Source: Lachnospiraceae bacterium
Lineage (GTDB): Bacteria; Bacillota; Clostridia; Lachnospirales; Lachnospiraceae
DNA length: 64,000 bases
Assembly (NCBI GenBank): GCA_022510725.1
Contig: JAFLSW010000001.1
Span: forward strand, 186,001-250,000
Direction of reading: 5' to 3'
A program made the translations under genes and the position numbers. Of the stretch, positions 17,146 through 24,726 are shown piece by piece. Below the pieces are notes generated by a model. It searched no databases. It was not told the DNA's origin and saw only the letters and a list, made by a program, of their open reading frames with translations. Every line of letters starts with the position of its first letter. The stretch's first letter is position 1.

Positions 17146-17175
17146 AATAGACAGCCTTTCGCTGATTTCTTATTA

Positions 17176-17210
17176 AAAATATATGTGACGGTTTAAAATA
17201 TATGTGACGG
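17176..17210. repeat. Two direct 16-bp repeats
   Basis: AAAATATATGTGACGG occurs at 17176-17191 and again at 17195-17210 with a 3-base gap (period 19). It lies between the divergent deacetylase 5' part and the SseB-like gene, where promoters of both are expected. It could be an operator pair or the trace of a REP-like element; the sequence alone does not decide. Confidence 0.8.
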
Positions 17211-17304
17211 GGACATTCTATGAATTTTTTGGAAATTTTAGCAATTTGCTGTTTCCTATTTGTCCATACTCATGTAAAATAGAGATAAGGTGAAAGGAGT
17301 AGCT

Positions 17305-18081
17305 ATGAGTGTATCAAATATTATAGAGTTTAAAGATAAAGTGCTGCTCGAGAAGGCAAAGAAGCAGACAGTCTGGTATTTTATCTTAGATCCCCAGACC
17401 AATTGCCCCTATGTTCATGACGGTATGGCGGATCTGTTTGTGTCGCCGGCTGTAGTAAGCCGGGTCATCAAACAGGATGCGCTTCATTATCAGAAGCCCA
17501 TGACCATCAAGGAGTACCGTCCCGATAAAAGGGATGCTACGGCAGGGCTTGATATTTTTGCCTGGTTTTATTATCTGGGGTTGGAAAAGATCAAGATTTT
17601 TTATGACGATGCCTTTGGCGTGGTAGATCGGGCGCAATTCATGCCCCATAAGGATGTAAGCGGCATGGCGCCGGATGAGCGGCCGGTGGAAAACCCGACG
17701 CTCCGCCTTTTATTAAGCGAATTTCTTGGCACGGCCCGTTGGGACAGGCAGTATGAAGGGAAATTAGAGTATCTCCAAAAGAAAGAAGAGGAAGTATTTA
17801 AGGAACTGAAAAAAGCCAGATTTCTGGCTCCGGTTCAGCCGGTAGAAGATGGAGAAAATCTGGGCTTTGCCAAGGTTTCCAACAATGGCAGGGAGTATCT
17901 GCCCTTATTTACGGATTTTTCCGAGTTTGCCAAGACCTATCCCATGGATCAGTGGAAGGGACTGATCGTTACTTTGGCAGAGGCATTGGACATTGCAAAG
18001 GACGATGCGCCTGTCATCAACTTTACCGCAGAAGCTATGGTAATCAACAAAGATCTGGCAGAAAGGATCTTTAAAGGATAA
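17305..18081 (+). CDS. SseB-like protein
   Basis: A 258-residue soluble protein resembling the SseB family (named for enhanced serine sensitivity in E. coli). An N-terminal half with VWYFILDPQTNCPYVHDG is followed by a C-terminal SseB-type half, with RFLAPVQPVEDGENLGFAKVSNNGREYLPLFTDFSEFAKTYP and a VTLAEAL segment. The internal LRLLLSEFLGTARWDRQYEGKLEYLQKKEEEVFKELKKA is helical. I chose ATG 17305, with AAAGGAG upstream, over the GTG at 17290, which overlaps that ribosome site. The family's molecular role is poorly understood. It is probably cotranscribed with the small membrane protein and glycosidase that follow. Confidence 0.75.
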   Translation: MSVSNIIEFKDKVLLEKAKKQTVWYFILDPQTNCPYVHDGMADLFVSPAVVSRVIKQDALHYQKPMTIKEYRPDKRDATAGLDIFAWFYYLGLEKIKIFYDDAFGVVDRAQFMPHKDVSGMAPDERPVENPTLRLLLSEFLGTARWDRQYEGKLEYLQKKEEEVFKELKKARFLAPVQPVEDGENLGFAKVSNNGREYLPLFTDFSEFAKTYPMDQWKGLIVTLAEALDIAKDDAPVINFTAEAMVINKDLAERIFKG

Positions 18082-18101
18082 AGAAAGAGGAGGATAAAGA
18101 C

Positions 18102-18239
18102 ATGAATACAGGAGTATTTGCACTGCTGGGCATACTTGGTTTGATCTTATTGGTAGTGTTGATCGTAGTTGTGATCGTGGCAGCTGTTGCAGCCAGTGCT
18201 TCTGCTGTTATCGCAGAAGAAGAGAACGACAAGGAATAG
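18102..18239 (+). CDS. Small single-pass membrane protein (45 aa)
   Basis: A 45-residue ORF with a strong AGAGGAGG ribosome site 20 bp after the SseB-like gene. Residues 5-38 are almost wholly hydrophobic (GLILLVVLIVVVIVAAVAASAS) and the tail EEENDKE is acidic. It has no recognisable family. It ends 15 bp before the glycosidase ATG, so it belongs to the same transcript. A membrane-bound modulator or structural peptide is possible. The good ribosome site and the clean membrane helix argue that it is real. Confidence 0.7.
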   Translation: MNTGVFALLGILGLILLVVLIVVVIVAAVAASASAVIAEEENDKE

Positions 18240-18254
18240 AGGAAGTGAGTGGGA

Positions 18255-19601
18255 ATGGGATTTCCAAAGGACTTTATGTGGGGAGCGGCTTCCGCTGCCT
18301 ATCAAATAGAAGGGGCCTATAGAGAGGATGGAAAAGGTCCGGGTATCTGGGATGTTGCAGTAGGTAAGCCGGGTCTGATTCCTTTTGGTGAGACGGGAAA
18401 TGTGGCATGTGATCACTATCACCGCTTCCGTGAAGATGTAGCCATGATGAAGGAAATGGGGTTAAAGTATTACCGCTTTTCTATCAGCTGGCCCAGAGTC
18501 ATGCCAAACGGTGTGGGTGAGATCAACCAAAAGGGTTTTGAGTTTTATACCAATCTGATCGATGAATTGATCGCAAAGGGTATTGAGCCCATGGTTACCC
18601 TGTTTCACTGGAATTTTCCATACGCGTTGCAAAAAAAGGGAGGCTGGTTCAATGACGCCTCGCCGGATTGGTTTGCAGAATACACAAAACAGGTGGTGGA
18701 CAGACTTTCCGACAGGGTAAAATATTGGATCACCATCAATGAGCCCCAGGTCTTTCTGGGATCGGGATATGGCAGAGGGAATTTTCCGCCTTTTATTACA
18801 GGGTCCCTTACAGAACAGTTTTTGCTGGTGCACCATGTGCTCTTGGCTCATGCTAAGGCAGTGCAGATCATCAGGAATCATGCAAAAGTTACGCCTATTA
18901 TCGGTATGGCGCCTACGGGACCTTGTTTTGTTCCGGAAGACGATTCTGAAGAAGCCTTAGAGCGTGCAAGACAGGAAAGCTTTGATTTTGACAAAGATTT
19001 TGCCCTGTTTTCCAACAGTTTGTATGCGGATCCGGTCTTTTTAGGAGATTATCCCGACAGGGCCTATGAGATTTTTGAAGAAGCCACCAATATCATCAAA
19101 CCGGCAGAGCTTTCTCTGATCTCCCAGCCATTGGATTTTTATGGAGCCAATATTTATTACAGTCTGGCAAAGCCAGTGGAAGCAGGGTATCCTGCCAATT
19201 GTTATCAAGGTAATCCTAAGACGCCTATGGGTTGGCCCATTGTGCCGGAAGTCATGTATTATGCGCCCAAGTTTTTGTATGAGCGCTATAAAAAACCGAT
19301 TTTGATCACGGAAAACGGCATAGCCGGCTTTGATTTTGTGCATATGGACGGAAAGGTTCATGACCCTTACCGTATTGATTATACGAGACGGTATCTTTTG
19401 CAGCTGAAAAAAGCGGCTGAGGAAGGGGTAGAAGTGGCCGGATATATGCATTGGTCGGTTATGGATAATTTTGAATGGCTCCAAGGTTATGATAAGCGGT
19501 TCGGACTGGCTTATGTGGATTATCAAACGGGCAGGCGGATTTTAAAGGATTCCGCATACTGGTACAAGGAAGTTATTGAAAGAAACGGAGAGAATTTGTA
19601 A
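18255..19601 (+). CDS. GH1 family beta-glucosidase / 6-phospho-beta-glucosidase
   Basis: A 448-residue family 1 glycoside hydrolase. The N-terminal FPKDFMWGAASAAYQIEGA is the family signature. The acid/base Glu is residue 163 in TINEP and the nucleophile Glu is residue 354 in LITENG. The sugar-recognition DFYGANIYYS and the C-terminal MHWSVMDNFEWLQGYDKRFGLAYVDY are present. The aglycone loop after the EWLQGY motif has the KRFGL form usual in beta-glucosidases, and there is no adjacent PTS, so free beta-glucosides are more likely than phosphorylated ones. It is cytosolic (no signal). I chose ATG 18255; a GTG two codons upstream is an alternative. Confidence 0.93.
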   Translation: MGFPKDFMWGAASAAYQIEGAYREDGKGPGIWDVAVGKPGLIPFGETGNVACDHYHRFREDVAMMKEMGLKYYRFSISWPRVMPNGVGEINQKGFEFYTNLIDELIAKGIEPMVTLFHWNFPYALQKKGGWFNDASPDWFAEYTKQVVDRLSDRVKYWITINEPQVFLGSGYGRGNFPPFITGSLTEQFLLVHHVLLAHAKAVQIIRNHAKVTPIIGMAPTGPCFVPEDDSEEALERARQESFDFDKDFALFSNSLYADPVFLGDYPDRAYEIFEEATNIIKPAELSLISQPLDFYGANIYYSLAKPVEAGYPANCYQGNPKTPMGWPIVPEVMYYAPKFLYERYKKPILITENGIAGFDFVHMDGKVHDPYRIDYTRRYLLQLKKAAEEGVEVAGYMHWSVMDNFEWLQGYDKRFGLAYVDYQTGRRILKDSAYWYKEVIERNGENL

Positions 19602-19602
19602 C

Positions 19603-20952
19603 ATGCAGTTTACATCCTTTGCCTTTGCATTCTTTCTGCCCCTTGTCTTTTTGTGCTACTGGGCGGTTCCAAATAAATACAGGATGCCTTTTTTACTGGC
19701 GGTCAGCTATGGCTTTTATATGACATTTTCCGCCGGTTATGTGCTGCTCTTGCTTTTCATGTCAGCCATTACCTATCTGACGGGGCTGCATTGTACTAAG
19801 GTCAGACTGGCAGGCTGCGTGGTCCTGCAGATGGGAACATTACTGTTCTTTAAATATGCAGGGATGCTGCCGGGCTTTTTTTCTTCCATTGTGCTTCCTG
19901 TAGGTATTTCTTTTTATTTATTTAAGGCAGTCAGTTATCTTGCTGATGTTTATAAGGGGAAGCTTTTGCCTGAGAAAAGGGCGCTTTCCCTTTTTTTATA
20001 TCTGGCATTTTTTCCCGATATCGTGTCCGGACCTATCAACAGAGCCGATGTTCTTATCCCGCAGCTGCAGGCGGAAAAGAGCTTTGACTATAAGGAAGCG
20101 GTCTATGGCATGCGGTTGATCCTGTGGGGTCTGTTTAAAAAGCTTTTAATCGCAGATACTTTGGCACGATATGTGAATCAAGTTTTTGCATTGCCGGGCG
20201 CTTTTATGGGAATCAGCTATTTCTTTGCGGCAGTTTTTTATACCATAGAGATCTATTGTGATTTTTCCGGCTACTCTGATATGGCAGTGGGCATTGCAAG
20301 GCTCTTTGGCATCCGGTCCATGGAAAATTTCAGGAGTCCGTATTTTGCTGCCAATATCAAAGACTTTTGGGACAGATGGCATATTTCTTTATCCACCTGG
20401 CTGCGTGATTATGTATATATTCCCTTGGGAGGCAGCAGAAAAGGGAATGTTAAAACATATTTTAATTTAATGGCAACCTTCCTGGTAAGCGGCATTTGGC
20501 ACGGTGCTAACATCACCTTTGTAGTCTGGGGCATGCTCCATGGCATCTATCAAATGATATATCGTTTTTACAAAAAGCACTGCTCTTTCCGCATACCAAA
20601 AATAATTGGTGTTATTCTAACATTTGGGGCGGTCAGTTTTGCCTGGATCTTTTTCAGGGCGGAAGACCTGTATGATGCCCTCTATATGATCCGCTATATG
20701 TTTTATCAGTTGGATCCTTTGTTGGCCTATCATAAGATGGGCATGGTAAAACAGGACTTTTATCTGCTCCTGTTTTCCATAGGATTATTGGGAGCAGTAG
20801 ATTATGCATCCTTAAAAACAGATGTGTTAAAGGCAATGGATAAATTAAATACACCGCTTCGGTGGGTAATCTATCTGTTGCTTTCCACAGTGATTCTGGC
20901 TTTCCATCTTCACAATGGAGCCAGTCAGCAGTTTATTTATTTTCAGTTCTGA
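19603..20952 (+). CDS. MBOAT-family membrane O-acyltransferase (AlgI-like)
   Basis: A 449-residue polytopic membrane protein of the MBOAT family, AlgI/DltB branch. The conserved PVGISFYLFKAVSYLADVY lies at about 99-117. FPDIVSGPINR, YCDFSGYSDMAVGIARLFGI, and NFRSPYFAANIKDFWDRWHISLSTWLRDYVYIPLGGSRKG follow. The essential His is residue 300 in SGIWHGANITFVVWG. It moves acyl groups, usually acetyl, across the membrane to an extracellular polymer. Its ATG follows the glycosidase stop by one base. The SGNH-like protein 12 bp downstream is the expected extracytoplasmic partner. The target polymer is unknown, with a cell-wall polysaccharide or teichoic acid being likely. Confidence 0.92.
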   Translation: MQFTSFAFAFFLPLVFLCYWAVPNKYRMPFLLAVSYGFYMTFSAGYVLLLLFMSAITYLTGLHCTKVRLAGCVVLQMGTLLFFKYAGMLPGFFSSIVLPVGISFYLFKAVSYLADVYKGKLLPEKRALSLFLYLAFFPDIVSGPINRADVLIPQLQAEKSFDYKEAVYGMRLILWGLFKKLLIADTLARYVNQVFALPGAFMGISYFFAAVFYTIEIYCDFSGYSDMAVGIARLFGIRSMENFRSPYFAANIKDFWDRWHISLSTWLRDYVYIPLGGSRKGNVKTYFNLMATFLVSGIWHGANITFVVWGMLHGIYQMIYRFYKKHCSFRIPKIIGVILTFGAVSFAWIFFRAEDLYDALYMIRYMFYQLDPLLAYHKMGMVKQDFYLLLFSIGLLGAVDYASLKTDVLKAMDKLNTPLRWVIYLLLSTVILAFHLHNGASQQFIYFQF

Positions 20953-20964
20953 TCGGGAGAGACT

Positions 20965-22005
20965 ATGAAAAAGTTTATAAGCAGGCTTGTGCTTTTCCTG
21001 GTGCTGCTTGCAGTGCTGGTCATACCCATTAATGTATTATTGGATCCTTATAATGTATTCCACTGGGACAGGATCAGGGATAATGGAGTAGAGCCGAACA
21101 AAAATTATATAAAGACCCAATTCGTACTGGAGCACATGGACCAATATGATTCTTATCTTTTTGGTTCTTCGCGTACCGGTTTTATTGATGTATCCGATCT
21201 GCCGGAGGGAAACTGGTATAATTTTTCTTATTCAGAGGGGCTTCCGGCGGAACAATATGAAACCCTGTTGACGCTGATCTCTCATGGAGAGATTCCAAAA
21301 CAGGTTTATTTAGGTCTGGATAATATTTCTTATCTGGTGGATCCGGCTTATCATGCGGACCAGCTCTATAGAAAGGCGTACCCGTACGAGGGGTCTGTAA
21401 AGGATAAATTTTATTTCTTTGTTTCTTACCTGGATACGGTAACCACAATAGAATCGCTCTCCGTGGTAAGTGAATATCAGGGGGACACGGAGTCTCTAAG
21501 GCAGAGGATGTATAGTTCGGGCTGTGAGGACCTGAGTCTGGATATGGAATTTGATGACAGCCAGACGGCTCCTTACTGGGCGGATTATTATGAAGCGAGG
21601 ATTGATGAGTCTATTGAAGAGATACGCAGGTTTGTAGAATTGTGCGATGAATATGATATTGAATTAACCGTATTTACCAATCCGTTATATATCACTACTT
21701 ATGAAAGGGCGGTGGACAAAGGATATTTGGATTTTTTGGAGCAGCTTGCTTATGTAACACCTTATTATAATTTCAGCAGTTATAATATGCTTTCTATGAA
21801 TCAGGAGTATTATTATGAGACCAGCCACTATACACCGGAAGCGGCCTCCGTTATGATGGATGTGATTCAAAATGGCGGGGATGAAAACATGAAATATGGC
21901 CAGGGATTCGGATACTATGTGACAGAAGATAATGTAGAAGAGTTTATTTCCATTGTGCGGCATCAGGCTTATGTAACAGGAGTTTTGCAGTATACCGGAC
22001 CATAA
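20965..22005 (+). CDS. SGNH-like acyltransferase partner, membrane anchored
   Basis: A 346-residue protein with one N-terminal membrane helix (5-26) and an extracytoplasmic domain. The Ser nucleophile lies in FGSSRTGF (S68/S69), and a C-terminal ETSHYTPEAA supplies the His of a Ser-His type centre, as in AlgX/AlgJ-like and DltD-like proteins. The central domain is acidic. It follows the MBOAT gene by 12 bp. In such pairs the MBOAT protein passes the acyl group across the membrane and the SGNH protein places it on the polymer. The family assignment rests on motif and context; overall it is diverged. Confidence 0.72.
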   Translation: MKKFISRLVLFLVLLAVLVIPINVLLDPYNVFHWDRIRDNGVEPNKNYIKTQFVLEHMDQYDSYLFGSSRTGFIDVSDLPEGNWYNFSYSEGLPAEQYETLLTLISHGEIPKQVYLGLDNISYLVDPAYHADQLYRKAYPYEGSVKDKFYFFVSYLDTVTTIESLSVVSEYQGDTESLRQRMYSSGCEDLSLDMEFDDSQTAPYWADYYEARIDESIEEIRRFVELCDEYDIELTVFTNPLYITTYERAVDKGYLDFLEQLAYVTPYYNFSSYNMLSMNQEYYYETSHYTPEAASVMMDVIQNGGDENMKYGQGFGYYVTEDNVEEFISIVRHQAYVTGVLQYTGP

Positions 22006-22050
22006 GTTTTTGGCATATTTCACAAAAAAATAAAATTGAGTCAAGGACTC

Positions 22051-22125
22051 TTTACAATTGCTCTGTGGTTGTGATATAGTACATACACTCTATCGGGTTC
22101 TCCGATAGAAGGGACGCTTCGTCCC
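22051..22125 (+). promoter_or_regulatory. Promoter and hairpin leader of the surface-protein gene
   Basis: TTTACA (22051-22056), an 18-base spacer and TATAGT (22075-22080) predict a start near 22087. The roughly 155-base leader opens with two perfect hairpins: CTATCGG/CCGATAG (22090-22108) and GGGACG/CGTCCC (22111-22125), the second followed by GATTTT. A weaker CCTA/TAGG stem lies near 22168. The leader resembles no riboswitch that I can name. The hairpins could control termination or mRNA stability. Confidence 0.6.
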
Positions 22126-22242
22126 GATTTTCCCAATTGATCTAAAAAATAAAAAAGTGAGTGATGCCTATGATTGCTTAGGTCTTTTTGTGCAGCAAAA
22201 ATGCGTTGAAAAGAAAAACTATCGAAAGAAAAGGAGCTAATT

Positions 22243-24663
22243 ATGAAAAATAAAATAGTAAAAGCCTTCTTGAAAGGCATGGCGGCTTTGGTATGCGCGG
22301 TCACTCTGGCAGCAATGAATCCACTGCAGGCCTACGCTTATAATTATGCTACGCCGAGTGCTTATGAAGCCGGTGCGGTTACGATACAGGAAGTGGCAGG
22401 CGGCAATACGGTAAACGGCTATAGTACCTCGGGAGGATACCGGGTTACTTACACCATTGAGAGAAGTGATTGGATAGGATTTGACGAGATGACAGTAGGA
22501 TATTTTCTTACCGGTAATCAGTTGAGTACTTCAAACGGCTGCCATTTTGGATACCATCATTCAGGCGGAGAGATATGGGAAGATGGCGCTGTTGCATTAG
22601 GATACCTCAGTGATGGAGTTCAGGTAGCACAGAGTAATGTTTCGGGAGGAAAGGTAAGCTACAGCTTTACGGTTTCTTCTTTGGATCAGCTCCCCACATA
22701 CATTGCCTATGCCTATGCACCGATCCCCAGTGCTTATCTTCATTTAACGGAGGAGAAAGGAACCAAAGGACATATATGGTATTATGCAAATTTAAAAAAT
22801 AAATCGGTACAGGCAGGAAGCAATATTGATAAAGAAGCGCCCTCTCTGTCCGTTTCCGTAGTTCCTAAGGGAACAGTAGCAAATGTAGGGGGAAAAGTAT
22901 GGTCTACTGCCGCAGATATCACTGTAACTGCCACAGATAATCAGTCCAGACCGGAAGGCGTGCGCATATACAGAGGAAGTTCTCTTATAAAAGAAATCAA
23001 GAATGCCAACAATGCTGCCTCCCTTCAAGGTGGTTATGAGGTGACGCAAAATGGATCCTATCAGGTGGATACCTATGACAAATTAAATAACACAAGTAAT
23101 AAAAATACTGTCAGCGTTTCCTGTATTGACAGGGAGGCGCCGGTCATTTCCTCTTTGACGCCCAATACAACTGCATATGCCAGAGAAGTTACATTAAAAG
23201 CCGGTGCTTCTGACGGGGGAAGCGGACTACATGAAAAAGCATATTCCTGGAATGGGGGCGCTTTTTCTGAGGAAGCGGAATTAAAGGTGACCCAAAACGG
23301 CACTTACACTTTGAAAGTCAGGGATGCTTTGGGCAATGAAAGTTCAAAAAGCATAATCGTTTCCAATATTGATAGGAATGCGCCGGAGATATCCCACAAA
23401 GTGACTCTGACGGGAAATCAGACCACTTATCAGGGCGTTCTCTGGTCTACGGGTGCAAAGTTTTCGGCAGAAGCCGTAGACAAAGAAAGCGGAACAGCCC
23501 TTTTAAAGATTTTGGGAGAGGATCAGGAACTCATTGAGGAAGTAAAGGATGAAACAGGTAAGGAGATGCTTTCTATGGAAGACATCGCCGTTGGAAAAGG
23601 GACATATTGTTTTTTTGCCCAAGACAAGTTGGGAAATAGTACACAGACGGAATGGATCAGCCTGGCTCATGTAGACAGTGAAGCACCCGTTATAGATGGG
23701 GTGGATACTGAAAAAATGCAGGATGGCTCGGTTAAGATCAGTGTTTTGGCTGAGGATGCACCCGGTGGGATCGGTTTGGAGGATAAGGCATATTCTTTTG
23801 ACGGCGGCGAGACCTGGCAGGAAGACAATACCTACATTGCCAAAGAAAACGGTGCATATGAGATCATAGTAAGAGACCGGCTGGGACAAGAGAGTACACA
23901 AACCTGTCAGGTAACTCAGGTTACTCCTAAGGATGATAAAACTGATGATGGGAACAATGATGATTCCGGAAATCACAGTGGAAAAGACCATGATCCCGGA
24001 AATAATGGTGGAGCCAATAACAACGGAACCCAAGGCGGAAATGATGATCATGCCGGAGGCGGAAATAATAGCAGTCAGGAGGCAGGAAAATCCCCGGTGA
24101 CTTCCTCCGTAACCAGATCCGCTTCCTCTGCATCCAAAAAATTAAAGGAAAAACAAACTGCAGTGAAAGACTCATTAAGTGGAAACATTTCTCCTTTCAC
24201 TTATGTGGAAAAGAAAGAGGCGTCCGCGGATGATGCTTTGGCAGAGGCAAAGGAACAGGAAGTGGAGGAAATCGTTCCCTCTCACGATCCAGAGCCTGAG
24301 CAGTCCCCAAAATCAGATCCGGCAAAAACTGTGGCGGCAGTATTGGGCGTACTCTTTGCTTTGGGAAGTTTGGGAGCGGTTTTATATCTATTGTTATTTT
24401 ATTTGCAGCATAGCTGTATTTTCTATGAACTGGACGATGCCAGGGAAAGAAAAAGGCTGTGCCGTCTGCTGATCGGCAGAGAGGATGGAAACTGGCAGGT
24501 TAAAGTGCCGGATGATAAGCTGGGGCTGAACGGTACGGGTAAATATCTGCTATCATTCCACCCCGCTTTCTTAAAAGAGGATGAGCCGGATGCCGTGATC
24601 ATTGAAATTGATGGCAGGACATTGAGAGAAAAACCGGCACAGGAGATAACGATTTCTATTTGA
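22243..24663 (+). CDS. Ig-repeat surface protein with C-terminal membrane anchor
   Basis: An 806-residue secreted protein. Signal peptide 1-32 ends in QAYA. An N-terminal domain (about 33-200) has GGYRVTYTIERSDWIGFDEMTVGYFL. Then come about four related beta-sandwich repeats, each opening with D(K/R/N/S)xAPxI and closing with NGxYxxxVxDxLGN-like strands (about 200-565). A low-complexity Asp/Asn/Gly/Ser linker (about 565-640) and a Lys/Glu-rich stretch follow. A membrane helix lies at about 696-722, and there is a cytoplasmic tail of about 84 residues. There is no LPxTG motif, so anchoring is by the helix. The folded-looking cytoplasmic tail is unusual for a plain adhesin and hints at signal transfer or an internal partner. 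The ribosome site is AAAAGGAG. Confidence 0.8.
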   Translation: MKNKIVKAFLKGMAALVCAVTLAAMNPLQAYAYNYATPSAYEAGAVTIQEVAGGNTVNGYSTSGGYRVTYTIERSDWIGFDEMTVGYFLTGNQLSTSNGCHFGYHHSGGEIWEDGAVALGYLSDGVQVAQSNVSGGKVSYSFTVSSLDQLPTYIAYAYAPIPSAYLHLTEEKGTKGHIWYYANLKNKSVQAGSNIDKEAPSLSVSVVPKGTVANVGGKVWSTAADITVTATDNQSRPEGVRIYRGSSLIKEIKNANNAASLQGGYEVTQNGSYQVDTYDKLNNTSNKNTVSVSCIDREAPVISSLTPNTTAYAREVTLKAGASDGGSGLHEKAYSWNGGAFSEEAELKVTQNGTYTLKVRDALGNESSKSIIVSNIDRNAPEISHKVTLTGNQTTYQGVLWSTGAKFSAEAVDKESGTALLKILGEDQELIEEVKDETGKEMLSMEDIAVGKGTYCFFAQDKLGNSTQTEWISLAHVDSEAPVIDGVDTEKMQDGSVKISVLAEDAPGGIGLEDKAYSFDGGETWQEDNTYIAKENGAYEIIVRDRLGQESTQTCQVTQVTPKDDKTDDGNNDDSGNHSGKDHDPGNNGGANNNGTQGGNDDHAGGGNNSSQEAGKSPVTSSVTRSASSASKKLKEKQTAVKDSLSGNISPFTYVEKKEASADDALAEAKEQEVEEIVPSHDPEPEQSPKSDPAKTVAAVLGVLFALGSLGAVLYLLLFYLQHSCIFYELDDARERKRLCRLLIGREDGNWQVKVPDDKLGLNGTGKYLLSFHPAFLKEDEPDAVIIEIDGRTLREKPAQEITISI

Positions 24664-24691
24664 TCCGCTTAAAACCCACAGCAATCATGGA

Positions 24692-24720
24692 TTGAACAAG
24701 CTTTCAACACATGTTATAAT
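24692..24720 (+). promoter_or_regulatory. Strong promoter 6 bases before a start codon
   Basis: TTGAAC (24692-24697), a 17-base spacer and a perfect TATAAT (24715-24720). The next gene's ATG is at 24727, so the expected transcription start coincides with it. No ribosome site precedes the ATG. This predicts a leaderless mRNA. Confidence 0.7.
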
Positions 24721-24726
24721 GTTTCC

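Noticed and set aside
18147..18422. 91-codon minus-strand frame over the small membrane protein and the glycosidase start
   Set aside because: It is antisense to two genes with strong ribosome sites and has no supporting signal.
22090..22125. Possible c-di-GMP (GEMM) riboswitch, because GGGACGC occurs as in that aptamer
   Set aside because: The GGGACG here pairs fully with CGTCCC in a simple hairpin, and the other conserved GEMM segments and receptor are absent.
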